Shown: one piece after another, positions 5,070 through 5,291 of the stretch
How positions within the stretch are numbered: position 1 is the stretch's first letter
How the letters are laid out: every line of letters starts with the position of its first letter
Origin: JBOGTC01 sp050692055
GTDB taxonomy: Bacteria; Chloroflexota; Limnocylindria; QHBO01
Direction of reading: 5' to 3'
DNA: 5,291 bases
Assembly (NCBI GenBank): GCA_050692055.1
Contig: JBOGTC010000078.1
Coordinates: forward strand, 1-5,291
Position numbers and translations under genes: made by a program
The notes under the pieces: model-generated
Told to the model about the DNA's origin: nothing
The model's database searches: none
What the model saw: the letters and a program-made list of their open reading frames with translations, nothing else

Positions 5070-5291
5070 TCAGCGCGCACCATCCGCGCGGTCGCCGAGT
5101 GCGGCGCTCAGCGCGGCACGGATATCGCCGGCCACGATCACTTTCCGCCCCACGTCGCCGTTCACGCCGGACCCCCGCGCCGGGCCCGTCACCAGGCGCT
5201 CGAACCCGAGCCGAGCGGCTTCGGCCAGGCGACGCTCGGCGCGGCCCGCCGCTCGAAGGCGCCCCGACAAGGCCACCTCGCCGGCCAGCAC
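5070..5291 (-). CDS. radA: DNA repair protein RadA, C-terminal end (partial)
   Basis: Only the last 73 residues are in the window; the gene continues beyond 5291, so the GTG at the edge is an internal valine, not a start. The fragment matches the end of the Lon-protease-like domain of RadA/Sms: GEVALSGRLR corresponds to the family's GEVGLSGEVR strand, followed by ERRLAEAARLGFERLV, a variable Gly-rich loop, and a final helix after VIVAGDIRAALSAAL. RadA is a RecA-like ATPase acting in recombination and branch migration; its zinc finger, Walker motifs and KNRFG motif lie outside this window. Its position upstream of the PIN-TRAM gene fits the conserved cluster and supports the call. Confidence 0.88.
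   Translation of the reverse strand: MLAGEVALSGRLRAAGRAERRLAEAARLGFERLVTGPARGSGVNGDVGRKVIVAGDIRAALSAALGDRADGAR

Overview
This is a GC-rich bacterial window (roughly 70% G+C by eye) carrying a conserved housekeeping gene cluster on the minus strand, one secreted/surface protein gene on the plus strand, and two tRNA genes. The minus-strand order radA, PIN/TRAM membrane protein, ispDF, rlmB resembles the Bacillus-type radA-(disA)-yacL-ispD-ispF-...-rlmB neighbourhood. The fused ispDF, the 'DKLW' form of the IspD nucleotide loop, the high GC and the HYR/LPDTA-type surface protein suggest a Chloroflexota-like, uncultivated high-GC lineage. That placement is an inference; an actinobacterial or Dormibacterota-like source is not excluded.

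Layout from right to left, in the direction of transcription of the main operon. The C-terminal end of radA enters from the right edge and stops at 5070. A 150-bp gap follows, with a possible promoter. Next comes a 350-residue membrane-anchored PIN-TRAM protein (4919-3867), a bifunctional IspD-IspF enzyme of the MEP isoprenoid pathway (3846-2641), and the 23S rRNA 2'-O-methyltransferase RlmB (2640-1792), whose ATG directly abuts the ispDF stop codon. These genes are closely spaced and probably co-transcribed. RlmB converges on, and overlaps by 108 bp, a plus-strand gene (586-1899). That gene encodes a secreted protein with a signal peptide, an unrecognised N-terminal domain, two tandem HYR domains, a proline-rich stalk and a C-terminal LPDTA/hydrophobic/basic anchor.

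The left end (1-400) holds tRNA-Thr(UGU) and tRNA-Tyr(GUA), both on the minus strand with encoded CCA ends. Each has its own recognisable sigma-70-like promoter. A 20-bp perfect palindrome lies 48 bp beyond the tRNA-Tyr end and may terminate or regulate that transcript or mark the next one.

I found no mobile element, CRISPR array, rRNA or defence system. The window is mostly ordinary core genome. The parts most worth a second look are the in-register antisense overlap of the RlmB tail with the membrane anchor of the HYR protein, the divergent IspF active-site loops, the non-canonical LPDTA anchor, and the arrangement of repeats around the tRNA genes.
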